Positions 50,201-62,159 of a stretch of DNA of 64,000 bases are shown piece by piece (position 1 is the first letter of the stretch; every line of letters starts with the position of its first letter). The stretch comes from Aphelenchoides besseyi (Eukaryota; Nematoda; Chromadorea; Rhabditida; Aphelenchoididae): the NCBI GenBank assembly GCA_024699855.1, contig JAMPIQ010000002.1:5766001-5830000 (forward strand), read 5' to 3'. The position numbers were made by a program, and so were the translations under genes. Below the pieces are notes generated by a model. The model ran no database searches, was not told the origin of the DNA, and saw nothing but the letters and a program-made list of their open reading frames with translations.

Positions 50201-51650
50201 CTCATCCAACCGAATCGACGGATCCAAACATGTTGAATCAATCCAAACACGCTCTACTGAATGGAGTTGCAAAATCAGGAGCCTTGAATTCAATAGAACA
50301 AAAACCATTAACATCAACGGACAAAATGGTGAGCACACAAATCGATTCGATTTGATTGTTTTTAGTTGAAAATGATTTACGAAAAACTGAATACCTTTCA
50401 AGCTATCGATGCCGAGTACACGGTGATACCTGCAAAACGAATAACTGCCGGTTATTCGACCAGTCAACATCCGGAGAATCAGCCAAAGAATCGCACAGGA
50501 AACTGCTTTCCATATGAGGTAATTTGCTTTCTCATGTTCAATAGTTGCAACTGGTTTAGGATACGCGAGTTATGTTACCACCAACAAAACGTAATCTCAG
50601 TGGTTATATCAACGCTTCGAACGTTCAAATACCGATCGGATCAAAAGTGTTGCGTTACATTATTTCGCAACATCCGATGAAGTCAGTAATTGATGATTTT
50701 TGGCAGATGATTTGGATTTCAAAAGCTCAATTAATTGTCTCATTGGTCAATCCTCATCAGGTTTGTGGAGTAGATTAATAGGCTCTCAATAGGACTTGAA
50801 GACAAACGAAACTCTTCCGCCCTATTTTCCAACAAAACCCAAGGAAAAGTTGACTGTCGATGGCTACTCTATTGTTCAAACACAAAAGAACATTACTGAC
50901 AAGTATCAAACCACAACGTCGGTTCTTTTACTCAAAAGTCGTAATGGACAACGGCGAACTGTCTATCACGTTCAAACGACGGATATCAATGACGAAGGTC
51001 TACCCAGTGTTGAAGGCTTTTTAGCCTTTGTCGATGGAGTTAATTCAATCAAAAGACACATAGAAAATGAACGACTAAGCGGAATGGAGGCATCTAAAAG
51101 TCGCAGTAAAAGTTTAACACGAGTATGTGCTTTGTGTTTAAACATTCAGATGATTTTATTATTGTAGACCAATTTGGTTGATGTAACGAACCGAAGTCCA
51201 AATGACAATCTGGAAGCATCAAGTAGTGGTTGGAAACGTAAATTACGTTTTACGGCATCACCGTCGGGACATAATGGGTCAATTCACAGCGAAGTTTCCG
51301 AGTCGTCGAAGACTTCATCGACGATTTCACAAACTGGTGATGAGCATACTGGTGTTCTTGATGACTGTTCCGAAAGCGCCGAGCCGCCTGTTGTTGTTCA
51401 CTGTACGAATGGAGCAAATGAAAGCGGAATCTTCTGTTTGGTTGATGCGTTGATTCAATCGGTTGAAAACAACATCGAAATCGATGATGTTCCCGCCTTG
51501 CTAAAACTGCTAAGAGATCAACGAATGATGTTGATTAAAAACGCTGCAGGTTTGTTTTCGGTCACAATCCTCGTACGTATGTTATTTTCAGGTTATCGCT
51601 TTTGTTACGAGCTTCTGGCCAATTACCTCGAAAACTCTCGTCTCATCTGA
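47250..51650 (+). CDS. Pez-type FERM protein tyrosine phosphatase (PTPN14/PTPN21 family), probably inactive
   Basis: The cytosolic FERM-PTP Pez regulates junctions and Hippo/Yorkie signalling in other animals. More than ten exons. The FERM domain is complete: LRLKWGKKSGRYGKTHSF, SVESTA-like F1, MRWVEMNKPLRKQLEKYSYK, YLKLDVLNGRLVLDTEKYH, HNLAAYSLQVDYGDYE, EVQQCEGYGEEFFNAKD and the PH-like LKYRWQEIKDITSTKR. A long Ser/Pro/Gln-rich linker follows (48.5-50.3 kb). The C-terminal PTP domain has GYINASNV, DDFWQMIWISKAQ, EGFLAFVDGVNSIKRH and RDQRMMLIKNAAG, and ends NSRLI as in PTPN21. In the signature loop, VHCTNGANESG, the catalytic Cys is kept but the invariant Arg is Glu. The WPD loop is altered to IND. 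It is probably a pseudophosphatase. Confidence 0.9.
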
Positions 51651-51947
51651 AGTTCCATTTTGCGTGTTCGATTATCAAACTACCTTCTACATTGATAGTG
51701 ATCTACTGATTCCCTCCAATTCTTTGTGTTCAATTTCTCTTGCAAAAACACGGCGAACGTTTTTTCTCCACAAACGTTCGAGCGTCCAAAGAGCGTCGTC
51801 ACTTGTTTTTTGTTTACTCGCCGCTTTCCTTTTCCCCTTCGCAAACTGCATCTTATTTTCTGTATTTGACCGCTCAATTGTTATTTCTGTTGGTTATTCG
51901 CGTGAATAAAGTTAACGAGAATCTTCATTCGATGTTTTTCAGAATAA

Positions 51948-52836
51948 ATGGTTTTCGGTTATCTTGCTGCGGCGGTTGCTGGATCGGCAATTCTCTACGC
52001 CAATCTGCCGACGCGGTTGACGTTGGGAAACATATACCCGACTGCAGCTTATTTGAGTCAAGCAAAGATTCTACCCATCGAAAAAGGCAAAGATATTCAA
52101 AATGCGCAACCAATCAAAGTAAACTCTCGACTATGTGAACATTATTTAGTTTTTAGGCTTCGAATTTATTCGAAAAAGGACCCGTTTTGGTGATGGCTGT
52201 TCGTCGACCAGGTTGCATGTTCTGTCGACGGTAAGTGGTTTGCTGACCATTTTGTTAATGTGTTCATTCAGTGAAGCTGAGCAGTTGAACACGTTGAGAG
52301 ATAAATTCGATCGAAAGAATGTCAAAGTGATTGGAGTGTTGCACGAACTTGAAGGTGCGGAAGAGTTTCGACCGTTTTTGAAGGCTGATCTCTACTTCGA
52401 TCCGGAAGTAAGTTATATTATCTCAACATCATTTACGACGTTTGTCTTTAGAAGCATTTCTATGGGCCCAGGTAAAAGTTTTTGATTAGACATTTTGCCC
52501 AACAAGTTATTCTTTCAGTCAACGTTGGTTACCGTTCTGGATGGGATTTTTAAGAGTCTCGACCTTCTACAACGCTTATTTAACGAAAAAAGCCAATGTT
52601 AAGGGTAACATGAAAGGAGAAGGAAGATTGCTAGGAGTTAAGAATGACTTTTGTTGTTTTCTAGCAAATTGGGATTCTTTCAGGCGTCTATTTGATCAAT
52701 AACAACGAATTGGCTTATGTTCATCTCGAGGGTAATGCAAAGTTTGCGGAAAGTTTAGTTGATTCAAAAAACTTCAGGTGAATGGGGCGATGTTTTTGAT
52801 CCGAAGAAACTCGAACAAGCGATCGATACTCTTTGA
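51948..52836 (+). CDS. PRXL2A: peroxiredoxin-like 2A (FAM213A/PRXL2A) protein
   Basis: A thioredoxin-fold redox protein of the SelU/AhpC-TSA_2 family. Exons: 51948 to about 52117, about 52158-52229, about 52271-52408, about 52452-52470 with continuation to about 52605, and further short exons to the stop at 52834-52836. N-terminal membrane-like segment: YLAAAVAGSAILYANLP. The redox motif is RRPGCMFCRREAEQL (C-x-x-C, as in human PRXL2A). Then come VKVIGVLHELEGAEEFRPFL, LYFDPEKHFYGP, GFLRVSTFYNAYLTKKANV, GGVYLINNNELAYVHLEGEWGD and DPKKLEQAIDTL. Both cysteines are present and the length is normal. An acceptor ends 5 nt before the ATG and the previous gene stops about 300 nt upstream on the same strand. 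Confidence 0.9.
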
Positions 52837-53447
52837 GTTCATATTCACAACATTGTTTATTCTGTTGAGTAGTTGTTCGATAACATGGTTTATTAAAATT
52901 CTGTAAACCTTTTCGTGTGGTGACAACTTGAAGACCCGACTAGATGGTCGTAGAAGTTTCGGATTAAGAACTTGAAATTGCCGATGAAATGCAAAACAAT
53001 CCGCTATGTTTCGTAAGTAAAAACTTCGAATTAACTATTTCTTCCTAAATGTAAATGAGCGTTGATTCGATGGCAACAAAGAAATGAGCAGTTGACAAAC
53101 GATTGACAAGTCGAATCGAAGGGACGGGAAATTGAAAGTACGAAAAGTTTCATGATCACAGGGTCCGTTCAAGTTGAAAGATTGAACAAAGGTTTGGAGG
53201 CACAAAGGCAAATTTGTTGAACAGGGATTGCTGGATTTTGTTGACCTGAATGAGAGTAGAAGACTAGAAAGCAGAAGAATAAGACCGAATTGTTTACTAC
53301 ACGTCAGAATGAATTATTGCTTAAAAGTTTGAGGTTAAACATAATAGATGGCATCTTAATAGAACTAATCAGTAACTACCGGGCGAGTTAAAACGCACAT
53401 AAGATTAAGGCACTTAAATGGATGGCATGAAATGAATGGACCGGAAA
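52837..53447. other. convergent 3' flanks of PRXL2A and the DNA-binding protein
   Basis: AT-rich, with no supported exon or repeat. Confidence 0.5.
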
Positions 53448-55197
53448 TCAAAACACTTGGATGCCCGAATTGCCGTTCATCGATTTCTTATCGTTTTCCT
53501 TCTTCTCCGTATCATCAGTCGGCGGTGTTTGCTTCACTTCTTTGTTCTTCGATTCGGACAATCTGGCACGTTTCTCGATCGGCTCTTCGGAAGTTTCGTT
53601 CACATCGTCGATTGGTGTCTTGATTTTCTCTTTTTCAGGTGTTAACAAGAGTGTCGGATCGACTGCACGACGTGGTTGAGTGCATTTGCGACGCGACACT
53701 GCGGTGGTAACAATCACCGGTGATGGAGAAGTAGAAGACGTCGGCGACGGATTCGACGAATTGGTTGATGACAAAACGGGAGTTTGGATTTCAGTTGGCG
53801 CAGCAAAAGATGACGATTTACAGACCATGGAAATCGATCCACTGTTGTTGTTCATTGCATTGGATGTCGCAATTACCGGTGGTGCAATACGACGAACTCG
53901 GTCCTCGTTTCTCTTCACTGAAATCGTTCGATTAGTTTTTGTTGATTAGACGACAAATCGATTGATTTGAACAAACTTACTGAAACGAGTGACCCATCCC
54001 TACAATGATTTGATTAGTTTTTGTGTCTTCTTGTTATCTCTCTTACCATTGTTATTTGCATTTCCGATTCGGAACCTTCCAAATCGGCATCTCGAGCAAT
54101 TTCAGGCCACAATTCCTAAACGATTCCAATAGATTACTCTGTCGGACTTTTTGTTTTGAGTTTCTTTGCACATAATGAAAGTTTCTTACTCGTGCCTTAT
54201 CCCGAATCGCGTACCAGTCGATGTCCAATGCGCTATCCACAAAATCGACCTGAAACGAGTGGACAGTTGGCCGCAAAATGTTAAATTGCGCGCGGCTGCT
54301 CAATTTCGCAGCTGTGGATCAGACGGTTGTTTTGAGCCGAAGAAGAAATCGAACTTATTGCGCTTCTGACCTTTGATTTAAAGCCAACGAATTTAAGGCG
54401 AATTCAAGAGTAGAAAAAAAGGTTTACGGTGCTTTTGACTCACCAAAAGATCATCCAATTGGTCGATGAGTTCTGGACGACGAATCTCCAAACGTGGTGC
54501 TCCGTTGGTTGAGCTTTCGGATTGACGACTACAAGCAAACAGTTAAACAGAAAGTTGTCGTGTAAACTAACCGCAAACGTTCCTCGTTCTTTCGCCATTC
54601 ACGAATCGAACTCTCGGCGACATTGAACTCACGACCAGCTGCGCGATTTCCGATCACTTTCGCATAGTCGATAATGTCGATCTTTTCGTCCACGGAGTAA
54701 AGTTTGAGTTTACGAATCTTGTGCATCGGCTGAATATGAGCCGTTGCAGCGCTTGGACTCGTTGGCCAAAGTCCATTATTACGACCGGAACGATTGACAT
54801 CGGTCGATGATCCCACTTCGGTTTGCAACAACGGAACACTTTCGGTATCACGATCCTCATCGCGAGTTGAACGTGATTTCGGAGTCGATGATTGCGAATG
54901 ACGAGACTTGTCGTCGCGTAGTTGCTGTTGAAGTTGGGCTTGTTGTAACTGTTGCTGAAGAATTTGACGATGAAGAATTGAAGGCGAATAAGCGGCTGCC
55001 GCGGCTACGAGTAAAAGCGGCGAAACATTCGATGCAGCGGCTGTAAAGTCGGGAAGTTGCGGAAGTTGAAGTTGATTGGAAGTCGAGTTGTTGTTCGACG
55101 AGTTCGTTGATCGACGTTTCTTTCCGGCGATGTTCGATGACATCGCGGTCAAGTTCTGAACGGCAATCGACCAAAACTCGTCGAGTTTGGTAGCCAG
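53448..55197 (-). CDS. Brinker-type/CENP-B-type HTH DNA-binding protein
   Basis: A nuclear DNA-binding protein probably derived from a pogo/Tigger-like transposase. The first exon seen starts at an acceptor at 55197 and reads LATKLDEFWSIAVQNLTAM, so at least one 5' exon lies upstream; MSSNIAGKKRR is the alternative start. Poly-Ser/Asn and Gln-rich stretches (QILQQQLQQAQLQQQL) precede the Brinker-like HTH KLYSVDEKIDIIDYAKVIGN, RAAGREFNVAESSIREWRKN. A CENP-B-like second HTH is spread over four small exons: LIDQLDDLL, VDFVDSALDIDWYAIRDKAR, ELWPEIARDADLEGSE, then the 19-nt exon GWVTRF leading to KRNEDRVRRIAPP. A Ser/Thr/Pro-rich C-terminus ends NSGIQVF. There is no DDE catalytic domain, so it is domesticated rather than a mobile element. 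Confidence 0.82.
53981..53999 (-). other. 19-nt microexon of the HTH protein
   Basis: Flanked by ATTGTAG on the 5' side and GTAAGT on the 3' side (minus strand). It supplies Gly-Trp-Val-Thr-Arg-Phe and one base of the next codon. GW-x-x-RF is the conserved core of the CENP-B/Tc5-type recognition helix, and skipping the exon would shift the frame. Confidence 0.75.
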
Positions 55198-58100
55198 CTG
55201 AAAAGATGAAAGAACGATGATTGATCACACACAAATGAGCACGACTCGTTTACGAGAACAACGAAGCTGCGTAATGGCTGCAGCTGAAGAAAACGGTTGG
55301 TGGCATCTTGGGCCAAAAAACGAAACCAACTGAGTGGTCTTCGCGCAAAGTGACGGAATGCGCGGAAGAAGGAAAAGTTCGGAAACCGCGTCTTTGGCCA
55401 AGTTGTTGGACCGCCTGTGCTCTAACGAGAACTTCTTCCCACCACTTTCCTTTTGCAAAACGGCGCATCCCTCGATTTCTTGCCAATAGTTTTTCTGCGC
55501 ACTTTTGAGTCCAAACAACGGAAGACGACGACGAAAAACGCTTGTCAGTGGTGGCTTCAGTGCCGACAGGTAGGAAGCTTTGCGCATTTTGACCGACTTG
55601 TGGCCGGGGCTCGGCCGTTGGCTGCTTAGGAAACTAAAAAACTAAAAACGACTGTGTGCCGATTTTGCGCGCAATGGCCGTGTGAAAACATCGGAAGCTC
55701 GGAAGCGTGTGGACTATTGAAATGCACGGTCAAGGTAGAAACGACGAATGGAAACTACAACGTCGAAGAATTTGCGTTTTTTCCGAGCGAAATTGCGCGT
55801 TGAAAATCATGGAACGCAAACGACCGACCGTTGCGTAATCTCGTGGAATGAAAAACAAATCGACCAGTCATCGATCGAATGAATTTGCGCGGACCGTCGT
55901 TGTGTTAATGTGAGACGAAGACTACTGTAGCAAAATGAATTGGGAGAAAGCCGACAATGAAAGAAAAACTGAAGGGACCAAGCTGAAGGCGCAACGTGCG
56001 AAAACGATCGAAGCGAACCTGCCGAGACTTTGGAGCAACGAAAGCGCCAGCGGCGGCATATCATACGAGTGAATTGCGCTTTCGGAGGCACACGATCGTT
56101 TTTTACGCATCGAACCAGCCGCGCCAGCTTTTGGCCAACGGCAAGAAGGAATTTGGAGGAAAGCACACACGTTTAGAGAAGAGGAAGCGGGAGGCGCGTC
56201 AAAAAGGCGCAATCGTTCTCGTTTGACTGATCACACGGAGGCTGCTTTTGGCCACAGTTGTTCTCTTTGATCGCGCAAAAGACGGCGTCCAAGAGACCTT
56301 GTTCCACAAACCGCCCACTCGTTATCGTGGTGCCTGCGGCCTCGGGGATCTCAATCAGTGAGTCCGGCAAATGGCCATTGCGCTTTGACGCGTTGGCTTT
56401 TCCAAAACATTGATTTTCCTTGGACCACGAATCATCGTCAGCTGCTGCTTCGTGTCGATTTCCCGCACGTCGTAACAAACGCCAAAATGCGCATCGTGGA
56501 GATTTGGACGCGTTTTATCACCGCAAAATGCCAATCATTCGGAATCTTTGGCGGTCAACCAACTGTTGTTTTGCAGCCAATTACACGACGAAATTGCTGC
56601 TCGATCAAAACCAAAAACATCAACGTTATCCTGAGCGAAGCGAAAAGAGGGTGCGCATCAAAACCAAACGATAAGGGGTATCAGGCTGCGCGCTCTGTTC
56701 CCGATCGAGTCGTCAAATGCTAATCGGACGGCCCGTTTCCAAAGGTGTTGAAGCCGGAGGGCGTTTCATGCGCAAAAGCGGAATTGTAACAGCAATCTTC
56801 GACCGAGATTGTCGAGCTCCGAAAAGTGAATAACAACAACTGGGTGTAAATTATGGAAAAAACCATTAAGGATCTGATGCAAACAAAGTCGAATTGTAAG
56901 CCGCTGAAACAAAATCGCATTGCTTCTTCCGCGCGTGTTTTAATATGAAAAATTTACACAGCAGGCCTATCGAAGAGTGGAATTGCATTCGTGCTCTTTT
57001 GCGGATCGTGTTAGGCCGCGCATCGCGAACAAAAAACCCACTAACGTGCAGCGATTGAATTTGATAAGCGGAGTCGTTGATTTCCGCATAAACGGCGAGA
57101 CTGTGAAGCCGAGCAAACGTCGGAAATTTACGATGGCGTGTGTTGCACTTCTAAACATAAAACCGTTTCAATTGCTTCAATCAAGATCGCCAGTACCGTA
57201 ACCTACAAATGTCGTCTTCGAAGATCGAACTTGAAAAACGGTGAAAAACGACCATGAAGCGCAAACTCACCACAACACCTGATGCCTCTTTTCGCTTCCT
57301 CTTCTAATTGCCATCTGAACAACTTGGTCCCTTTGAGCTTTTTCGCTTTCGGCCTTCTCTAAACCTCAGGATGCACTTTCTTGGGTCGTAGTTCTTCTCG
57401 CATTCAAAACACCGCTGCCAACAGGTTCAACAATCAGGTCGAATCCGAGCAATTAAAAAGCTGATTCGAGGCTGCGGAAGCCCATTGAGTGGATCAATGC
57501 TTACCGTCGGCCTAATTGTTCAGATGCGAAGAGAAATGAAAAGTCGAAGTTCTTGCGCGAAAAACCAATGGTCGTCAAAAAGAACGAAGTTTCCGTCGTT
57601 TCTGTTGGTTTTCGCCCTCGTTTTGCATTTTTTCATTGCGCGAATCTTTCGTCGTTTTTCTTAAATTTTTTGGACAACTTCTTGGCCCCGGCCAAACGCT
57701 TGTTTTTCTTCGCTTTGAATTGCGTCGGCATTTTGCGGGAGCGCGACCAAAACGGTCTGCTGTCAGAGATTCGCGGAAGAAATGCACTCGGAAAGTGGCC
57801 GCGCAAGAAAAGCGCCAAGATGTTTTGGGCTTTCGAATCGTTTTTTCGACCGGCACGCAAAACGTTTGGAACCTGGAAACGTGGCTTCTTCGACGTTTTT
57901 TCTCAACTTTGCTTCAAAAGACCGCAGCTCGTGATCACGGAGACTACATCGCCACCAACATGTTTGTTTGGCTATGGAGCTTCGGATTAACTCAAATCCA
58001 ATTAGCTCGATTGCCGGTTGTTCTTATCGAATGTTCGGATTAATTAACACAAATGTCCAACCACTAGGAGTTTTATTTTCTGATTACCTTTTGAATTAGA

Positions 58101-61100
58101 TGATAGGAATGCGCAGTACCGTAGTCCTTTTTTCGTGACTCGACATTTCCCGTTGTAAGTGAACTTTGTCGTTGACTTAAGAAACCAAAGTCCGTAGCTG
58201 TTGATGTCCGGTTGCCAATGAATTTTCGTCCCAAAGCAATCGGTAGTGCGTTTTTTGTCCGGAGCGGAAGTTTCTTTAAAACTCTAAACCGCATCCGTTG
58301 AAGCGAAAAGCCGTTGCGCATTATTTCGCGCAAACTGCCGTAACTAGGACAACAAAGACAAGGTCGAATGGAAGCGAAGTCAGAAAGAAAGGTTATTCTC
58401 CATATTAACACTTGAAATCCACAGAATCGAAACTACGGAAATTGAGACCATAAAACTCGAAACACAAATCAACCTTTTCACTTAAACGAAGAGAAAATAC
58501 ATCGGACCTAAGCGCGGTTTTGAGCTTAAAAGCTATTGCGCACCTTCATTCTCGGAACATTCAATGGTTGTTTTTGGACTACAAAGCAAGTTGTCCGAGA
58601 GTCGAGAATGCAGAGGAAATTGTCATTACAACAACTGTAATTGGGCCGTCCAGCGATGAACAAGCAATTCACCGCTAATCTGCGCATTTTGAAATGCAAA
58701 GACCCAGCACACAGGTGACATATAAAGGGGCGGCAAAACGGCCAAAGGGCTGGTTTTTTGTCCAATTAATCTCTTCGCGCGTTTATGATTGTCGTCCCAA
58801 GCCGCCCCGCGCGTTGCCAATCTCGTCTTGTGATTAGCGAATTCGTTCGCTCGTCGCTTGTTAAGCGGCCAACGAAAAGTGGACGCGCAGTAAATCCTCA
58901 CACCTTCGAATGCCAAAAAAGCCGAAACTCTTCATCGCAATTCGGTTAACGAAATTCATCGACAAAATGTAATTACACCTTTGAATTTACGTAGCAAACA
59001 CAATCAAAGTTCATCTTCACAAGGAGGCAAACTACTCCAAAGGCTAACCCGTAAACAGGTAATTTTTGTGACACGCGAGTTCTACTTCACAAAACGTGAC
59101 CTAACAACCTGCGCGTATTTGGCCAACACTCACCTGCCGACACAACCAACGACCGCAGAAAATGAAATGACAATCAGCGTTTAAAAACAGCAAAACCATT
59201 TCGCTAACCTTAGCGGTTCGCTGAGATTTCGCGCGCTAAACTAACCGTAACAATCGTCGATTCGAATACTCTCCGTCTTGCGCGGCTCTGCTTTGCAACC
59301 GTTAGTTAACACAAAAGGCAGACTGCCGATTGCCACTGAAAACTCCCACACCACAACAACAACTATCTGTTTGTATCTCGAACCACTAATGGCGGGGAGG
59401 ACGTGAAGTCGGGAATTACGAACTTGCGCATTTGAATTGGCTGCAGTTAGTGATTGGGTTGAATTACAAATTGGCAAAATAATCGTCGGACGGTTGTTGT
59501 CGTGACTGCGCGGCCTCAATCAAACGACCAACGTCTTCCGACTACTGTCGAAGTCAAATGATTGATAAAAAAGAAAACGTCGTATTATTCACGGAATCAG
59601 ACGTGAAAGCAGCAAAAGAAATACAAAAATCGAAATAACGTCCAACGGAAAAGTGCGGGAATCGTTTGCGCTATGGCCATGTAACGGACGGCGTGTGCTT
59701 CGATGACTAACAAGCCAGCGGCAAAACGCGCAACTGTCGAGAATCAATCGGCCAGCGGCGGAGTGAAGGCCTTTGAAATTTGGAAAAAAAGGCAGCGACA
59801 ACACGGGGCCAGGAATTTCCGTAACGGACGAATCGAACAAAAGGAAACGCGTAAGAGCGATCAGCCAACGTCGAACAAAAACTGCGCACTTTAGGACCGC
59901 TGAACGAAGACCGTTTTCTTGATGCACACCTTTGAACGAAATCATGCTTCGCGCAATCAAAGCGAATCGCTTAACCAAAAAGAGGTGTGGCATACCGGAG
60001 GGTAAAAACGAGGAACGTCAAATCGCGCATTCGATCGACGTCATTCAAATTGCCAAAGTTGTGACATCGATTGGCCGATAGGTCCACGAAGAAACGCGGT
60101 GTCGACTTCCCCCGTATTGCGCATTCAATTTGTTCGTTTTCTAACTCTCGCTTCCTCCACGTCCAAATTAGAAATGCGCGTTTGCAATCGCGGTCTCGAT
60201 TCCGCTGATAACAAGTGCGCATTGCGACCATTAGCATAGACAGCAGAGTGTCAGTTTCGAATTCCAGACCTTTGTTTATCTTGATCATCGGCTTTCGGGA
60301 ACTCTTGCTTCACAATGACCGCGTTCTCGGTCCAAATTGCGCACTCGATTGATTCGAATAATTTGCGGTCTTCGAAATTCCGGACGTTAACCGCCACCTA
60401 AACACGCTCCCGATTTTTGTTGATAAAAGAGCGAAGTTGCGCGTTGCGTAAAGTATCAAACGTCTGTTTTCAATAATAAACGGACTATGCAAATGAATCG
60501 ATTGTTCCATACAAAAAATGAAATCCCTCGTATACACGATCATAGTTCTGCAGATCACTAGGACAAGAACTGAATCTCTTTTATCTTATTCCTTATTGAT
60601 TCGGAGCGTGGGAGGTTGCCTGTAAACGTTTAGAGCAATTGAGTAGTAGACTTCGTTCGAACAACAACAATATACGCCAATGGAGCTTGTATTCGGAATT
60701 ATCTCATCGGTTTATTTAAGTGGTTAATTGATTCGTAAAAGTTGATTTCAATGTTTCATTTGTTTTTCTGTTAAGCTAAAGAAAACGATATGAAGTGCAC
60801 GAAGACATCGAAGCAAAATTTAAGGATGGGCCCATAAAACTGCAGTTTGTCCTTTCGAGCCAAGTGGGTCCCGTGTTTTTTGTTCGGACGTCGTAGGAAA
60901 AAGCCCGAACGAGCCGTCGAATTCATTTTCGATTTTGCACTTCTTTTTGGGCTTCTGGATAACTGTTGCCTTAAACCGCCAATTCGGTTTGAATCGATCT
61001 TCTCCACATGCGACAGGGAACATGGCAGAACTCTGCTCGTTTGCATTCACGAACTCGATCGTCCGTCGGGTTTTCCAGTAAACCGGAATCTGTTGGGTTA

Positions 61101-61122
61101 GTTTTTTGTTAGACTTTTGATT
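55198..61122. other. 5.9-kb region without a supported gene
   Basis: Upstream of the HTH gene (minus) and of the small membrane gene (plus). From 55.2 to 60.4 kb the sequence is richer in CG and GCGC words than the gene-bearing parts, mixed with runs of T or A. It has many open frames of 60-145 codons on both strands, but none has a recognisable domain or splice continuation. It may hold the first exon and a long first intron of the HTH gene plus enhancers. No tRNA, tandem repeat or transposon ends seen. Confidence 0.45.
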
Positions 61123-61558
61123 ATGCAGTGGCTAAGAATGTGAGTTTTTGAGTGAACAGAATGATCGTTTGAAAGCTCATCATGTGCTAAAAGTTATTTC
61201 AGATTTGTTCAATACTTTACGGTCTGCTGTTACATTGTTTGTGTCTCTGCACCGGCCATTGCCCTTGGAATCTACTACACTTGTCTTTGGGATCCGAGTT
61301 ATGTGAGCAAAGTAATAGCATGTTTCGTTTATTTCCTATTTCTTATCTTTGTAGAATTTGAATCACACAGCAGTCGCCAACCTTCCTTCAAATCGATCCG
61401 TGACTTTAAGTCGAATTCAAGGATCAAACGTTGATAAATGTGATTGTCAGCGATCGAGCAGCGAAGTGACCAAAACGTCAAAACCACGGATAACATTAAA
61501 GAACATCCTTGCTTCAGTTACTGCTCCAACTTTAAAGCAACTACGTACGATTAAGTAA
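61123..61558 (+). CDS. small single-pass membrane protein of unknown function
   Basis: Three exons (61123-61139, 61203-61302, 61355-61558) encode about 106 residues. The N-terminus MQWLRIFVQYFTVCC leads into one hydrophobic segment (CYIVCVSAPAIALGIYYTCL). Then come a short possibly glycosylated part with NHTA and NRSV sequons, a CDC pair, and a basic tail ending LKQLRTIK. The joint AT|A keeps the frame. I do not recognise the family. If the N-terminus is cytosolic, the sequons face outward. Gene structure and composition support a real gene. Confidence 0.6.
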
Positions 61559-61779
61559 ATCATCACTTATTGGCATCTTTCTCATTTAAATTGTGAATAA
61601 AAGCAATCTTGGATCTTATTAACACTTCACATTTTTAAAGCCAAATTGCAATTTATTCAATTTCACATTTAAATAGAAGAGATCAAGAATTAAAAAGAAT
61701 GGAGATCGTTTGGAAATGCGCATTTTTGTAAACGTCCATTTGGCATCTGTTTTTAAACATACGACCATTAAGGTGTTTT

Positions 61780-62159
61780 TTACTGTGGAAGAGTGGTATC
61801 GGTAACTGGTGCTGCTGGAACGCCTTGAGTTGCCTACAATCAAAGGCTATGCATGACTATTGACTCAAACCTACCGGATCTGCACCAGCAGCAGTGTTGG
61901 CATTCTGACCAGGCAGAATCTTTTGAACGTTTTCCATAGCTACGTTGGCTAATCCCTTCGTACTTTCGGCTAAAAACCAAAAGTAAACAATAAGTGGAAA
62001 TGTAATTACCTGCAGTCGAAAGTGCCTCCTTGGTTTTGTTAAAGGCCGAATCAAAGAAGTTCTTCTAAAATGAACTCTGTAGTCACTTTTAATGGTTGAT
62101 GGGAATAAGTTTAGTTAAATATCATTTTTTCTTACAAAGTCTTTGTTAGTGTTCCTCAT
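61780..62159 (-). CDS. small amphipathic-helix protein (75 aa)
   Basis: Four exons joined in phase, from ATG 62159 (MRNTNKDF) to the stop at 61780-61782. The middle reads KNFFDSAFNKTKEALSTAAE then STKGLANVAMENVQKILPGQ. This gives two turns of an 11-residue-like pattern with Ala, Lys and Thr, similar in style to LEA/synuclein-like lipid-binding helices. The end is Ala/Pro/Thr-rich (GVPAAPVTDTTLPQ). There is no signal peptide or membrane segment. Function unknown; the helix likeness is by composition only. Confidence 0.62.

Noticed and set aside
53448..55197. Active pogo/Tigger-like DNA transposon
   Set aside because: No DDE domain, no terminal inverted repeats seen, and many introns; a host gene fits better.
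55225..59993. Many frames of 60-145 codons on both strands
   Set aside because: Low stop density follows from base composition; I found no domain, signal peptide or consistent introns.
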